Of a stretch of DNA of 64,000 nt, positions 38,401 through 53,400 are shown piece by piece. The translations under genes and the position numbers were made by a program. The DNA comes from Oxyruncus cristatus. Lineage: Eukaryota; Chordata; Aves; Passeriformes; Cotingidae. Numbering within the stretch: position 1 is the first letter of the stretch; each line of letters starts with the position of its first letter. The stretch lies in contig VXAY01001093.1 in NCBI GenBank assembly GCA_013399855.1, forward strand, positions 186,463 through 250,462, written 5' to 3'. Under the pieces are notes generated by a model, which worked only from the letters and a program-made list of their open reading frames with translations, was not told the origin of the DNA and ran no database searches.

Positions 38401-41400
38401 GAAGCTTGTCACCTTTTTTTACTTTCCTCCTCTTTTCCCTTAGTGTAAGTGTTCTGTATTTTTGGAACAGTATCCATCCCATTCGCTTTGCTAGCCTTGA
38501 TTTCTGGAAATACAGTGTAATTAGTTGATAGGCATGAAAATAGATCTGAATTTTACCATCTTCATTACCATCACCTTTAAGGATCCCTGTGTTATATTCA
38601 GACTTAGACTAATACATCTCAGAGCTAATAGAAGTCTGCTTAGGGTTTCTCATACTATAACTTTTCATCACTGAATGCTCAGTTACCATTTTCCATTTTG
38701 GTCTCTGAAGGAGAATACACTGAGATGGTATTGTAAATGTTTGGCTTTCATGCATCATGGATTTGTTTACCAATTTATTTTTTTTCCTCTTTTTTTTTAA
38801 GGGTAAAACACAGTCATCCAGTTTGGGCCTTGAGCATAGCTGTTTATGCAGAGGCAGCTCATTCTTTTCTTTAAAAATCTCTGTAACATTTAAAATACTT
38901 ATATGAAGGTACACTTGCACTTACTTGAAAGCAGAAATCTGTGCAGTCTTCTGTAGTGGTGGCACAGTCTTGAATATTGACATTTTTCAGCATGAAATCC
39001 ACATAAGTTGTGAGAACAGCATCTGCTCTCTTATAAGCTTCTCTCTGTATTGTATGATGGATTGAGGACTGTTCTGAGGTTATGCCTGAAGGACAAGAAG
39101 TGCCCAGACTTACTGAAAAACATTAAAAGGCAAGGCTGTCCATCCCCTAATCAGTGACACACTAAATGAATGGCTTTTTTAAGGTAGCAGAGCAGGGGGG
39201 CTGCCTCTAGTTACTTCTCAATATGCTTTGAGACAAACTTCTCAAGCTCCTATATTTGGTGTGAAAGCACCTCCAAAAAATGCTTGCAGTTTGGATATGA
39301 GGAATATCCATTTTTGGCCTTGGTCATCAATGTGTTGAACAGTTCATGTGTATCAACATGGAGAAGACAAATGGGTTTTTTTCTGAACAGCAAAGGGTTG
39401 ATTAAAGTAGACAGTTTAGGGTACCAGTCATTACTTTTATCATATCATTCATCGATTTCTCTCTCTCTCTATATATGCTGTTGGTCATGGTAGGTACCTC
39501 TCTGATGGCCATCTGGAGTAAAGACAAAAGCAGGCTTTGTGGTCTGTGTGGTAGAGACCTGTCCATTTTAAGAGTGACTTTTGTATATGAGATCTTACCT
39601 CTTGACTGCAATTAAGTATTGCACATTTGAAATTAAATCCTATCAGTCTAAGCTATTAGGAAAAAAAAGTTGGTTCAAAAAAAGCATTCCTCATTTTTAT
39701 TATTTTACACTCACTTCAATAGCTGAGATCACAGGTTTCTGGATATACTTTTAAACAAGAGTGGAATGAAACTTAACAACTCAAGTGACCTGTCGCAGAA
39801 GGGAAACTTTTGGAAGCCATTTTTATTCTCAAACAGCTTCTGGGTAGCAGCCTTTGTAGATTTAACTGGAGTACTGAGCGTTCCATAAAGGAAAGAAAAA
39901 ATATCAAAAGCACAGAAAATATAAAGTGTATATAAAGTTCTGTATTACTTGGAAAAATTAAAACGTTTTGCAAATATTAATGAGAATTTTCATATAGCAT
40001 CCTTCTAGGGGTATGTGTGGTATACTTGCTATGCTTCTACTTGAAGAAATATTTCTTGTTGTCATCCTTCTCTGCAGGGAATTCTGCATTATCTTCAGAG
40101 AACTCAGGGGTTTTTTAGATACTTATTTTTGAGCATATTGACTTTACCCAGCAAGATCTGAAATGATCAGATACTTTTTGAAAGAGTGTGTTTCAGTGTT
40201 TAACTGTTTGAATGAACAGTTTTTTGATAAGTCATCTGTTACAGTCTTTACCTTTTACTTTTTTGAAAATGAAGTCTTTGTTTTAGTTTTCATTTCCTTT
40301 TTAATGAAAGTGGTACATTTCACTTCAGAGTATAAGAACTAGTTCCCTAATGCTTCCTTAACTAAATGGTTTACAATATCTCTCTTGCAGTCCCAGGAAA
40401 GGCTGTTTTATTGGTTAAAAGCTGGTTATGTCTTTCATCATTGTGGATTCTCTCACTGATACACACTTTATGATTGAAGCTTGACTTTTTGATGTGGAAG
40501 CTGTAAAGGTAGAAGCAGGAATGAGTTTAGTAATTTAAAAATATTTTAAATTATACTGTTCTTGTTTACTAGTGTCTACGTAATTAAATGCACATATAAT
40601 TCAACATGCTTTGTTTCTAGAGGCATAGTTTTGTAATAAGGGTAATATACATCTGCAGTTTCATACAGTGGTGGAAGTATTCTTGCTCTCAGTTTTAATA
40701 AACACTTTATGCAATTTAAATATCATTCAAAAGGAGGGAAAGTTAATTGTTTGTTGCACCCCCATTATGAGTTGTCTGTACTTTTGCCCTCATTTTTAAG
40801 CATATTTTTAATTTGCACTCTGTTTTTCAGTGTTAAATTGTTTAGTATAGTTAAAGTTGTGTAATACTATTAGAAAATGTTTAATTCATATGTTTTTTGT
40901 TTAATAGTTCATGTTCTTTTAATATTTGGCTTGACTCCAGTTGGGCTGTAAGATGATGTTTTTTCTCTTTCCTACAGGAAATTGTAGAATAGATCTACAG
41001 AACACAAAGGAGTATTGTTTGATTTAGTGAATTAAAATTGTTTGCATGTAGTTTTCAGATTTGATGTGTATGAACTCCTTCTTTTGATTTCCAAACTATT
41101 AATAGACAAAAGCAAAGCACTATTTATTTTAAGGAGGTCCCATCAGTAATTATTCTTGTTTAATGGATTTTTAGACTTCAGTCAAGTCAAGCGGTAGCAA
41201 TCAAATGAATCTGTGCTGCTGACATTAATTTACAGGAGTCAACAGGACAAAACTTCACGACATGATAGCTGATCTGGGCGATGATGAGATACCCCACATC
41301 CCTTCAGGAATCATTAATCAATCTAGGTCACCCTCTTCTAGAATGCCTGATCATGAAGGTGCAAGAGCAGAGGAAGGTACAAAAAATTCAGCTACTTATT

Positions 41401-44400
41401 ATATTTCAGGAGACTTTTTTTTTTTTAGAAAGCACACGCTGTAATTTATTGTCCCCTCTGTAAAGCTTAATGAAATTGCAGATTGCCACGTTATTTTATT
41501 TGCAATTCTTCCCAAATGATTTTATGAGAATGTGGCTTGAGTTTCTGTAGCTTATCGTAACTCACCATTATTTCATAAGTATTTTTAAATAACTTTATGT
41601 ACAGCAGTGTGTTCTGAAACTATTCACTATTAAGTCCCTGTTTGCAGACACCCCATCCTCCCATTAGCAACAGCTTTCACAAATAGGTTGTATTTATTTA
41701 GGGGAAAAAAGGTGAGTATTAACATTGGATATGCAGTTTGGATTTTAAAGTGAAAAGTGGTGCTTAAGTTACAAGACTAATTTGTCTCTTTTCCTCAAGT
41801 TTAATGTTCTCTTTTTAAAAATTCTTTTGGTCTACATATACAAGTTTGTAAAGACATTATTTATTTCTTTATGAAGTATTTGTCTTGTTTCAGGATTATC
41901 TTAGACAATGGAAGTTAGTGGCACGCTTTTATCTAAAAAGTCAAAAATCTTGTATTCACCTTTTAAGTATTTTGTTTTAAAGGAAAGATTTTCCTTGTAT
42001 TAACTTTGAGTTAAAAATATGTAAATTCTATCCTCTACTCAGAACATATTTATTCAAAATACTCTGATGTATTCAGATTTAGGATGATCTTTGACCCCTG
42101 GCATAGTAGTTCCTATACCAGAACTGGAATTTGTGTTACTACTGCCTCGTAATCTGGTTCTCCCATTCTTTCTTCACTCTTGGCCCCACAAATGCCTGTC
42201 ACCAAGCAAGCAGAAAAATAGAAATGTTGCAAGGAAGTTTTTTTCTTGCTCTCCGAAACTGCTATTTTACAAAAGTCTCTTTTACTGCCTGCCTTTTCAT
42301 CTTTGTTTTTATTTACAACTTGAAGATGAACCACTATCAAATTTACCTGTAGAGTGCAATTGGAAAACCTACTGGTCAAAGTTCCACTTTCAAGCTAAAA
42401 CTTGTAGACATATATTTAGGTTGTATTTAGGTTTAATGTTTATTTGCTTTAAGTTGCCTTTTCACCTTGTTAAGGTATAAAGGGCATGCGACCCTGCAGT
42501 TACAATTTCTTCAGTCTGTCTTGGGCTATTTTTCTTTGGCCATACATGTCGTGCAAAGGAACACAAACCTTCATTGTTAAGAATAGGCCGGGGATAGGAC
42601 TGTTATCTCTGTTAGAGACTTTACATCTAAAATAATATTGGACAAAACAATCTTTCTGAAGAAACAGATGCTAAATTTGAATTTGCCAGGGACCGTTTTG
42701 TATTGCCTGGTTCCTGTAGCACAAACACTGTGCTGCCCTTCAAATAAAGATTGTTCACACTGTTTTCAAATTAGCTGTTGTTATGGGTTTCAGGTTGATA
42801 TCTTCATGCTGTTTATTGTGTCCATATGTTTTCAACTTGTCGATGTAGTTTGGGCTTCATTCGTTAAGAGGAGTAATAGTAACAATTCTATCGTCTTATC
42901 TGGTAATTGTGGTTTCTGCATAGTTTTTAAACTTGAATATTCGAGTGTAACTTTTGCTGCTTCTATCCTGAATACTATGTGGCTATTTGAGTTTTTGTTT
43001 TTACCATATGGTGCAAAGCTGCAAATGAACAGTGGTGTATTTGAATTCCTTCTGGGTGTGTCACAAAGCCAAATAGTTCATTATCATATAATGCAGATTT
43101 TGCACCGTGTGGTACAAATGCAGATTTTACTCCTTTATTCAGATGTGTTTTAAAAGCTACATTTTTGCAGATAACGTTAGGCTTTCTTCCTGGGACACAC
43201 TAGCCTATGCTGATGAATGTTACCAAGCCGTAATTTTCTTGTGAGTGTATGCAGGATTTGTTACACTTAGAAATACTACAGCTCTGAGCTAGTGGTTGAT
43301 TATTTTGTTTTCATCTAGAGGAGAAAGTGTTATTGAGCTTACTTTTTTTTTTTTTTATTGGAGGCGTGTCAGGGAGGAACTAATTCAATTGGCAGGGAAT
43401 GTATCTTTTATGCCTCTAAAGGTGGGGGGGTTGTTGGTTTTGGTTGCTTTTTTTCCCACTCAGGTGCCTGGTTGAATGTTATGCTGTTATGCTGTAATTG
43501 GACTTATTGGTTTTGATCATGAGAAAGTGGGGTTTCCATTTTGACATATTGAATGACGTTCAGAAACAGGTTCAACTGCAGCATGATTCACCACCCAGTG
43601 TATTCTACAGAGAATTGCTCTCTACACTGGTTGTTTTCCTTTTTAATATGTATAGATCGTGGAGGTGTCAATCTACAGATTGACAGAATAAAGCAATAAC
43701 AGCTAATTGCTTGGGTATTAACAGCTGCTTTTGGTGTACCATGTATTAACTTCGTGGAAAACAAGATTAAGATGTTGCTGTCATGTAATAGACAACAGCA
43801 GCCTATATGATCATACATAGCTGATCAGAGATTAAGGCAGTTTCAGTTTGTACAGATATTGCTGCTTGATTTTTACTTAATTGTGTATGATGTCAAGAAT
43901 TTAAAGGTAAGAAGTGCTGGTTAGGATTGGCCAAGCAAATATTTATTAATACCATTTTATATTTTAATATTTCAGTATTTCATTTCATCTAGTTTTACCT
44001 ACAAAGAAACTTGTAGTATCACATCATATTTATTGATGATCATTATTGATTGCAAACTCAGGTAAACATGTATATTATGCTATGAGGATAATATTGTACT
44101 GTGTGTTAGAAAAATACTTCGATACTTTTTTTAAGATGAAAAGCACTAAAAAGTTATTTCTTAACTATCATTTGCTTATATCTATTGATGCATTGTTTTT
44201 GATATGAAGAGATGTGTGTCTTTATTTTTAGTAGCTATAGCATGCATCATTCATTGTGTTACTATTCTGCCTTTTCTTTTTTACAAAAGCAGCTTGCAAC
44301 CATTTTTAAGCTTCTTAAATATGCCTTATTTTATAATAATAAAATGTACAAATAAATTAAGTTACACGACATATTATAAATTCATATTGAAAACTTTAGT

Positions 44401-47400
44401 ATTGAGAAATATTCTTCTAAATTTTGGCTGGCATTAATTTTGAAGCTTTAAATAGATATTCACATCATGTGAGTAAAACTTGATGAATTTATAAACTCTT
44501 AATGTGGTAGTGATTCATTTTTAGTATAAAGCATAGAAAAGCTGATCTGTTAAGGTCAGATAACATATATTTCACAAAGAATTAGTATGACAAGTTATGG
44601 GGCTTACCTAAACTTTGTGGGCCTGTCCTAAAGATCAAATAGGAGTAATAGTAAAGTAAATAGGTGCTTTGTAGGAATATGGCTTTTTATGAAATATGAA
44701 TGGTTTGCAATAGACTGTCAGATTGAGGGTTTTAGTAAAATACTAATGGAAATGAAAAGCTTATTCATATAAGGGCATGATAAGCCACTTTGGGCTGTTG
44801 ATGTAATGTAGCATTCTTGTGAGTCAAGACCTCTGTATGGATTCTGCATGTTTTAAAAGGAGGTGATTGTGCATAGTTAGAGTACTGTCTGCTCTTTTTA
44901 TGGAATTGGAGGAACAGCAATCTCTATTCTTGCATGGATAATGTTTGTAGATTCTCACGTCCAGTTATGTTGGCTGTGCTAATAAGGTTACTTATTAATA
45001 ATACAGTAGCTCTCAAGCATTAGAGCTTGTTTTACTCTTGAGAAGTGAATTTTTTGAGCTAGCAGGGCTGGCTCCTCTTCTGTAGCCGTAACAAGGATGC
45101 CAGGCATCTATGACTTTACACCTGGTCTTAGTTACTTTCCTTCAGCGTGAGTGGAACAGAACTAGGGTACCATTCAGGTAGTGGCAATGTGAAATATAGT
45201 GAAGATCTGTGTTCAAAACAGCAGTATGTTGATTATTAGTCCTCTTGTTTGGAACTACTTTTATAAGACAAAGAAACAGGATATGGATGTTTTTCACATC
45301 TGGAAGCTTTATGTTCTCTGAGTTTCAAGGGATTTCTGAGAGGAGTAGAAACAAGGAGTGGTGTTAGAGTGAGACCATAATTCTCTCTGCCAGATCAGTA
45401 AAATCCAAAAGTCAACCAAGTTTAATTTTTCAAGATGTCAAATATCATTTAACGTATTTTGCAGATGCTTGTACTTAGCTCACACACAGCTTAATTTTAC
45501 ATACTCTATTTAACAAGTGTTGCAATTTCTGCATGGAGAGGAATACTGAGAAGTAAAAACAGCTTCTAAGTTATGCTGAAGCATTACAATTTATAAGCCT
45601 TCATTTCTATTCCTTACTGCTAAATAGATATTTATGGGTAGACAGAGATTTACAGAATTGTTGAGGACTGTAAAGAATATGGGTGAATATTTGAAACGTT
45701 ATTGTTCAGATGTGAATTTATAATAAATGGTTATATATAACTTTTATTCATTCTAAATCATAATTAACAGAATTGGCAAATTTTAATTTGGGGAAGGCTT
45801 AGCTAGCCAGGATAAGTAACAGTTGAGTGTACTTCGAATTAGTTTCTCTGTATGGTTTTGGATTCTGAGAGGCGAAATGAATGAATAATAAGTGTTTTCA
45901 TTTTTCAGTCATCTGAAAAAACTCAAAGTAGAAGAGATGTTTTGCAGGAGTCTTTCACCCGAGAGATAAAAAATACTTAAATACGGAAGTAGAGATATTT
46001 GACTATATAAAGCACAGCGACTTATTTGCAAGTGGATAGAAGGCAGGAAGCACACAGTAAATAAAACACTTAGCTGAGAATTTGGAGACCTGGGATGTGC
46101 ATTTGATGTTGCAATGTATAGTAATGTCGGTCAAGTCACTTGTCAATAGTATTGAACACCTCTGTAAAGTAAGTTGAAATGACAAAGCATGACATAAGAA
46201 TTGTTGTATAATATGTGTGTGTTTGCACATGTGTGCGTGTCTTCATGCTTTTTTTTTTTTAGTTGGGGCCGTATGTAATACATACAAGTTCAGTTTTAAA
46301 TTCTGCTTTGCTGTTAAGTGATGAATAATGCAGCTTTTCATCAGTTTGAATTATTACATTGAGACTTAAAGAAACTGTTTTGTTCTTTGTAGCTGAACCA
46401 ATAACGTTTCCACCTGGAGGAGGCAAGTCATTTATTATGGGTTCTGATGATGTGTTGTTAAGTGTACTGGGCCTTGGAGACCTTGCAGACTTGACAGTAA
46501 CAAATGATGCAGACTATAGTTATGATGTAAGTGCAATTTTATTTTAAAATTCTTTATACAGTTTAATCAATAATAGTTGTGTCCCCTCTCCTCCACCCTG
46601 AACATTACAGATGCAGAGAACAGAGGTTTCATTAGCAAAAGCTACTCCTTGGGAGGGAGGACAGAGCACCTTGTGAATGAGCTAAGTAATTTGGGTGAAC
46701 CAGAATTAAGTGAGATGACATGGGTTTTTTTCTATGTAAATAATGTAATTCGGACTTTGTCCCTGGGAGAGTATGTTATGACATAAAATACTTGTCAATG
46801 TCTTAACATGAATTTGATTGAAAAAAATGGCAATTATAGACTGACATGGAGTATTGAGAAAGCATAAAACATAATACCGATATTAATTCACTTCTTTGCT
46901 GGCCCTTTTGTGATTATGTAGTATTAACAGCATAGGCTATATATAGTAGAATATTTCAGATGTAAGCTTTTTTGGGATACTTCTATTATAATCCAGAGTG
47001 CTCCTTTGACTGTGTTCATTAAGCTTCTACTAATAACGTCACGTGAATTTTTCATTGGTTAGTAACATTGAATGGCTGGTTAGGGAAGTGTTCAGGTAAG
47101 TTTTGCATGTAGTATTGTATTTGAAATGTCTTGTGGTATTGGCTTGTTGGTTGTGTTTTGTTGGGATTTTTTTAATTTGGTTGGGGTTTCTTAAATTATG
47201 GTTGATAAAGTAACTCTCTAACTTTTGAAGTTACATACATGGTGTTTATACTGGAAACCATTACTAAGAATTTTATTAACATCTGAGAATGTGCAAAGTG
47301 AAGAAATAAATTGTTTATGGCTTTTTACAGGGTTTGAAAATACTTGTGTGTGATCACACAGCTATTTTTTTAGTCATAGTTGTCCTTCAGTACTTAAAAT

Positions 47401-50400
47401 TGGTAGCATTATTAATTGCTCTAATGAAGTAAGAGCTAATACTTTGGTTTCTCCATTACTGCAGGGTGTTTCATTATATGGTTTGATTTCCTGAAAAACA
47501 AATGAAAATGTTAATTATCCATCCTATTTCTGGACTGTATAAAAATAAATGAAAGACCTTTTTAAAATTTACATTGTAGATTTGTGTAATATATCATCCT
47601 GGTCACAGTAGAGAATAGTTTTCAGGTTCTGTTTCATTTCACATGACATAACAGTTCTAGGAAATCACACAATATATGTCTTTGCATCTTAACTTTCTTT
47701 GTGTTCTGCCTTCTGTTCAGCTAAACCTGTTGTGTAATCACTTCTAAAATGTCTGACTAAAGGATCGTGTATAATTGTTTAGAAAATTATCACTTTTTAA
47801 AAAAAGTTTTAGTGAAATCTATAAACAAGTGACATTCAAATTAAAAAAAGTTGAAAAGCATCAATTCTTAATGCTTTAAGGCAGCTTAAACTTGAAATAC
47901 CCAGAGCTGGATGTTCCTAACTACTACTCCTAACTAGTAGTAAATTCCCATGGAAATTACGAAGTTGAATAGTTTGGGAACTTGTTTTGCACAGTGCTTT
48001 ATTTACTTGGTTCTAACTTCTAAGATGCTCCTGTCTCTAGGTTTATCACGGTTTTAAGAAAAGTATTTTAATGCTAACTTGAAAAAGTAAAGCCATTTGT
48101 TTTAAAGCAGATTAGAAACTCAAATCACGCTTATAAACTTGGTGGCACTTGATTGGTATAATTACCTTAAGTGCATTTCAGTAGTGAGGCAGCTACAATT
48201 GTGAGATTAGATAAAAAATTTTAGTTGGACTGAATTTTATGTATGTCCTATTCCCAACTTCAGAACTTTGGAATGTCAAGGTCTGCTGGGTCACACTTAC
48301 CAACCTCGTTAAATATGTAAAGGTAGCATGACAGCATGTGGCTCTTAAGGCACATGTTTGTAACCACAGATTTTTGTGATACTTTTTTCTTTTAAAAATC
48401 TGAAATATTTGTTAAGCACCCTGCTTTCTCCTTCTGCGCAGCAAAATCCAAAGTCAGCCTGTATGCTGCGAAATTAATGCATGGACTAATTAGTATGGCA
48501 AGCCTTCACGTTGGTCTGTAATACTGTATTTTGCATGGCTCCATTCATGGTTGGCTATTTTTAATGTAATGAAAATGATTGTCAGTTGCAATTAATATCA
48601 TAAATTTCAGTGTCTGTACAACTCCCATATTAGGAGAGTACTTTAAATCTCTATTGTAGATCATTATTTTCCATTGTTCTCCAGGTAGCTCTCTGTTGAG
48701 GATTACTAGGAACAAGTCATTAGAGGTAACAAGAAGTTCCTGGGCTGAAGTGTGATAGCAATTTGGAAGAACAGTGCGAAGCATCCCTGTTTTTGTACTT
48801 CCGCATTTTTAGTTGGTTTTAGCTATTGTCAGAGACCGATGCTGAGCTAGAAGTATCTTAGATCAAAGGAATGCAGTCATTAATATGTTCTGATGCCATA
48901 ATGGCAAATATTTGCCAGATTTCTTTCTATGCTAAAGAGACTGCAATAATGTCTTTTATGTAAAAGAAGAAATTTGTGACGTCTCCTTCCAGAAACCTAG
49001 GAGTATAGGGGAAGATGGTCTGTGAGAGACTTTCAGAAGCACTGTTGGTTTTGAGGAAAACATCATGCTTGACTGGAAATTACAACTTTGCAGTATATTG
49101 CTGTCTTTTGTCAAGTATAAATTCTTTATAAAAGAGCGTATTGCCATTTTGCTTGTTCTGAGATGGAGGAATATATACAGGTAAGCCAAGACTAAACTCA
49201 GGAAGCATTACCATCAATAATGTAATTGACATCAACTGATCAAACTGTTACATGAGAATCTGTGATACTTGTGACAAGTACAGTTTCTATGGTGCAAAGT
49301 GTGATGCAGAATAGAATTTGAAGTTACTTTTGCTCTGGGGAAACTTAAAGCAGAGAACAAATGATAAATACACAAGTATGAAATACTGCCTGAGCTAATA
49401 AGGAATTTGCAGCAGAATTAGTTGAAAGTTTGAAGGTGTTAGTGGTCCTGTAGGAGAAGTTGATCTTACTGGTTCAGTGTAGTTGAATTTTCAAAATTTT
49501 CTCAGAGATTCTACAATAGAGACTCTTTAATTTCAGCTTACTTTGGGAGGTGTGTGGAAAGAGGCTATTTCATGGATTAATATCTGGCATGTACAGGAGA
49601 CAAAAGATAGAAATAGGGTTTTGTTTTCTTGCTGGACCATTCACCAAATAGAAATGAGATGTGATTGACCAAAATTGTTTCTTGGTTTCCCTGCTTCCTG
49701 TCCAGTCCTCCTTTCCCAGTACTCTTAGGTTATCTTCTGTCTTTTAAAAGCATAGGTGAAAAATACCTGGTGGCTTCTAACTTCATGCATTAGAAAAGAC
49801 AAACTTAAAGTATCAAATAACACAGATGGCAAGCGTTTTTTTATATTTGTATTTAAGAAAATTTTGTCCTGTCTTGGATTTAAAAGAGACTGAAATTCAG
49901 ATACTATTAGTTGTTCATTACAGTCCTTCTCAGGTCAAAAATTCCTTGATAGTTCTTAATTTCTGAAGTTGTTTCCTCGTAACTGTGGATTTGCAGCACT
50001 ATAACACCTTTGAGGTGTCATGCTTTAGAACATAATAGGTATACAGTGTCACATTTTACTTCTTTTCCATACCTCTGGCCCATTTGTATCTCACATTTAT
50101 CCTTTGTAATCATCAAATCCCTTTTCCAAGCCCTTGACTGTGCTTTTCTGAGGTGGGGTTGGTGGTTTTTTTTTTTGTTTTGGTTTGGTTTTTTGGTTTT
50201 TTTTTTCCCCCAGGTTTTTTTTTAATATACTACAGGTTAGCTTTTTTCTTAGAGATTGCAAGGATCTCTTTAAAGAGATCAATGTCAGTTGATCTCTTGC
50301 AGTAAGGATGTCAAGATGCATTAGAAACATGAATGGGGGAAAAGAATTAAAAAAAAATCGATTTATTTATAACTAGATTTCTAGTAAGGTGTATGTGATG

Positions 50401-53400
50401 TGTTCTAAAAGAATTGAGATTTCCAGTCTGTTTTAAAAACCTGAAGGCTTTAAAGCTATACTTACAATGGGAAATATACCTTATTTTTCATAACTTGTGC
50501 AGATTCTGTGCCTTGCATTTAAGCCAATTCCTCCTACTGCTGAAAATGAAATTACCATTGCGACAGCCCTTTTAACAACAACAACAGCAACAAATTCAGT
50601 GAACTCTCTTCCTACTTTGAAAAATAAAGACCACCATATTCAGTCCCGGTTTTCTTGAATGACTCTTCATCACAACTGTAATAGAAATTACTGTGACGTG
50701 GATGCACATTGCACCCAAAAAATTGAAAGTCTTCTGCATAATCTGGGACATATCATGTGCTAAAATTAAGCATTGCTGTTTCAGACTTTTGGCATTTGTT
50801 TCTCTAAGCCCCAGATCACTACGATTACATGAGACAACATGAGTTAGCGAGGTGGACGAATACCTTATGTAATGAGGATTAAAAACACCAAGGGACTCCT
50901 ATTTGCTAGAAAAGTACCATTTTTTCTTTCTTTTCCCCCCTAGGGTCTCCCATTCAGGGAGGCCAATAAATATGCAGTTTGGTCTGAAATCTATTAAGTT
51001 TAATGCAGAACTCCAGAATTCCACTCTGCTCTACTTCCTGAAGCAAAAGATTATTCTTTTTATGAAGCTTGTATATAATATGCAGTATAGTGCTAAATCA
51101 CTTAAATCTCAGTAAAAATATTGCAGTATTCAGTGTAATGTAAAGTAGGAAGATTGCAAACAAAATGCTTATTTGTTATATGTATTAAAAAAATCTAGAA
51201 ATTCAGGTTGCATGTCTGGTATAACAAGTTTCTGTGGCTTGATCTGAATTCACAATTTTTGCACTTAGGACAAAAATTTACATTAATATAAGGGAAAAGC
51301 AAATGTCTGCCCATCTGTAACTCACAACAGTAAATTTGTTTTAATTGGATAGAACTGAATTTAGTTTGAGTGAGTAGTGGCAATTCGGTCCATGTTATAG
51401 ATTTGGTCCAAGAATACTTATTACAGTATATGTTACATTATTATCTGATTTTTATTTTCAATCCTGACAGATATAAGGTTTTAGTCTCTTATTAGTGTTG
51501 CTGAAAGTAGCTTGGAATGTTGAGATATTCTGGCCTTCAGATGAGAAACATGCTTTAACAGTTACATAGTGAAAGATAGTAAGGCAGAGGATAGGATTAT
51601 CTCACATGCATTCTTAGTTTGTTAATTTTGATTATCTAATTGAAGTCAGTTTTCTGAATTCTCTGTAGGGAAAGAGGGAAGTACCTGGACATGTGTTTCT
51701 CCTTATGCTAGAGGCTTAGGCTTAGGAAGACCTAGGGTCTGCTCTCTGCAAAAGTTTACATTGTATTCAAAGCATTAGAAAGGCCTGAGGTTTTCTGATG
51801 ACTCTTCTGAGTTACCTATAATTAATATTAGGCAGCTGTAATTATTGCATTTTAGCCTAACATTTAAGAATATGAATTGGATGTTCACAACATAATATAA
51901 ATATAGAGTTGGCATATATTGCTTCACAAAGCAGCTAAGTTATTGTCTCACAAATATATTTAAAATTCATTCAAGACTTCCAAAAATATTTGTTTGTAAG
52001 GTTACATTTAATATCATGACAAATGTGTCTTGAAATTTCAATAACCTATTTCTGTATACATACCTTCACCTGTAGAAGTATTCAAGAATTACGTATGTTT
52101 CCTGTGAATCTCAGGCACTCATCTGAGGAGGAGCACTCGCTAAGCACCTGAAATTGGTTTTTATTGTATTTAAGTGATAAATGAGCTTTTAACAGCTGTA
52201 ATCTCTTCCTGGGGTGGAGACAACATGATAAGCAATGATGATTTCTCTTTCTTCAAGGAAGAAGAATTAAAGTATCATTGTGCATTAACACCAGTTTTTG
52301 AGATTCAGGGCTTCTTGTCTGTGTATTTAACATATTCCATTCCAGTCTGGGGCAATGGAAACTATTACAATAGAAAGATTTGCTGACTACCTTGCATGCC
52401 AGACAGGGATTGTAGGTATGCATAAAGGCAAATCAATAGATAAATGTAAATGTAAGATTGAATGTGTAGTAGCTGAATCAAGCATACCGTGTTTTCCTAA
52501 ACCACAGGCGTATATATATGTTACGTATTTTTAAATCCAAGGTAAAACTACTCCTTTCCTCTTCTTCTTTTAAGTTGCCAGCTAATAAAGATGCCTTCCG
52601 AAAGACATGGAACCCTAAGTATACGCTACGCAGTCATTTTGATGGAGTGCGAGCATTAGCTTTTCATCCTGTAGAGCCTGTGCTGGTTACAGCCTCTGAG
52701 GACCATACTCTAAAACTTTGGAATTTGCAGAAAACAGTTCCTGCCAAAAAGCAAGTATATGGGTTTTTATAAAACATCAATTGTGTTGTAAATGCCTTTG
52801 AAATTGATTAAACACTCATATTTTCAGAGTTTTTCAGTAGACGCTTCACGTAGCGTAATAACTTTTCTTTCTCTTTCAGGAGTGCCTCTTTAGATGTAGA
52901 ACCCATCTACACATTTAGGGCCCACATGTAAGTATTTGACATCATTCATGGTTGATAAATATATTGTCATTATCTCATGTATTCGTAAGAAACTTCAGTG
53001 TAATAGCCACAAATCTATTCTATTTTTACATTGTATAGACAAGGTGCATTATCCTTCGTTAAACAGGTTAATACTGAGTCCCTGTCATTAATTGCACTGT
53101 CCATGGTAACACAAGAACAGAAAGTGGCAGATGTGATTAGTTGCAATGGAAAGGAGAGATTGTAGATGATGATAATGAAATCACCTTAGACATATCTTGA
53201 ACTGTGGATTTTACATATAACGAATGGAAAAGATAAATAAGGTAGATGTAACTAGTCTTGCTTAGTACCTTCCGATACAGGTCTGAGTCTCAGTGATTGT
53301 TTTCAGCTCGTGTTAACTGTTTTATTACTGCCTGAGTTTCTCTTGCTAATTATGAATTCTACTTTCTTTCGATAAGAAGGCAAGACAAAAATACGCAGTT

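Larger units (their letters stand above)
35016..41235 (+). other. STRN3: STRN3 intron 8
   Basis: 6220 bp, gtaagt...atttacag. It separates the two cassette-type exons. It contains a rearranged CR1 (35807-36645) with a long inverted repeat, a short (CA)n run (about 36909-36920), and otherwise unique AT-rich sequence. Confidence 0.9.

Noticed and set aside
50155..50225. T/G-rich low-complexity tract resembling a repeat
   Set aside because: Similar tracts occur at about 9190, 56040 and 63540 and have no unit structure. They look like simple low-complexity DNA.
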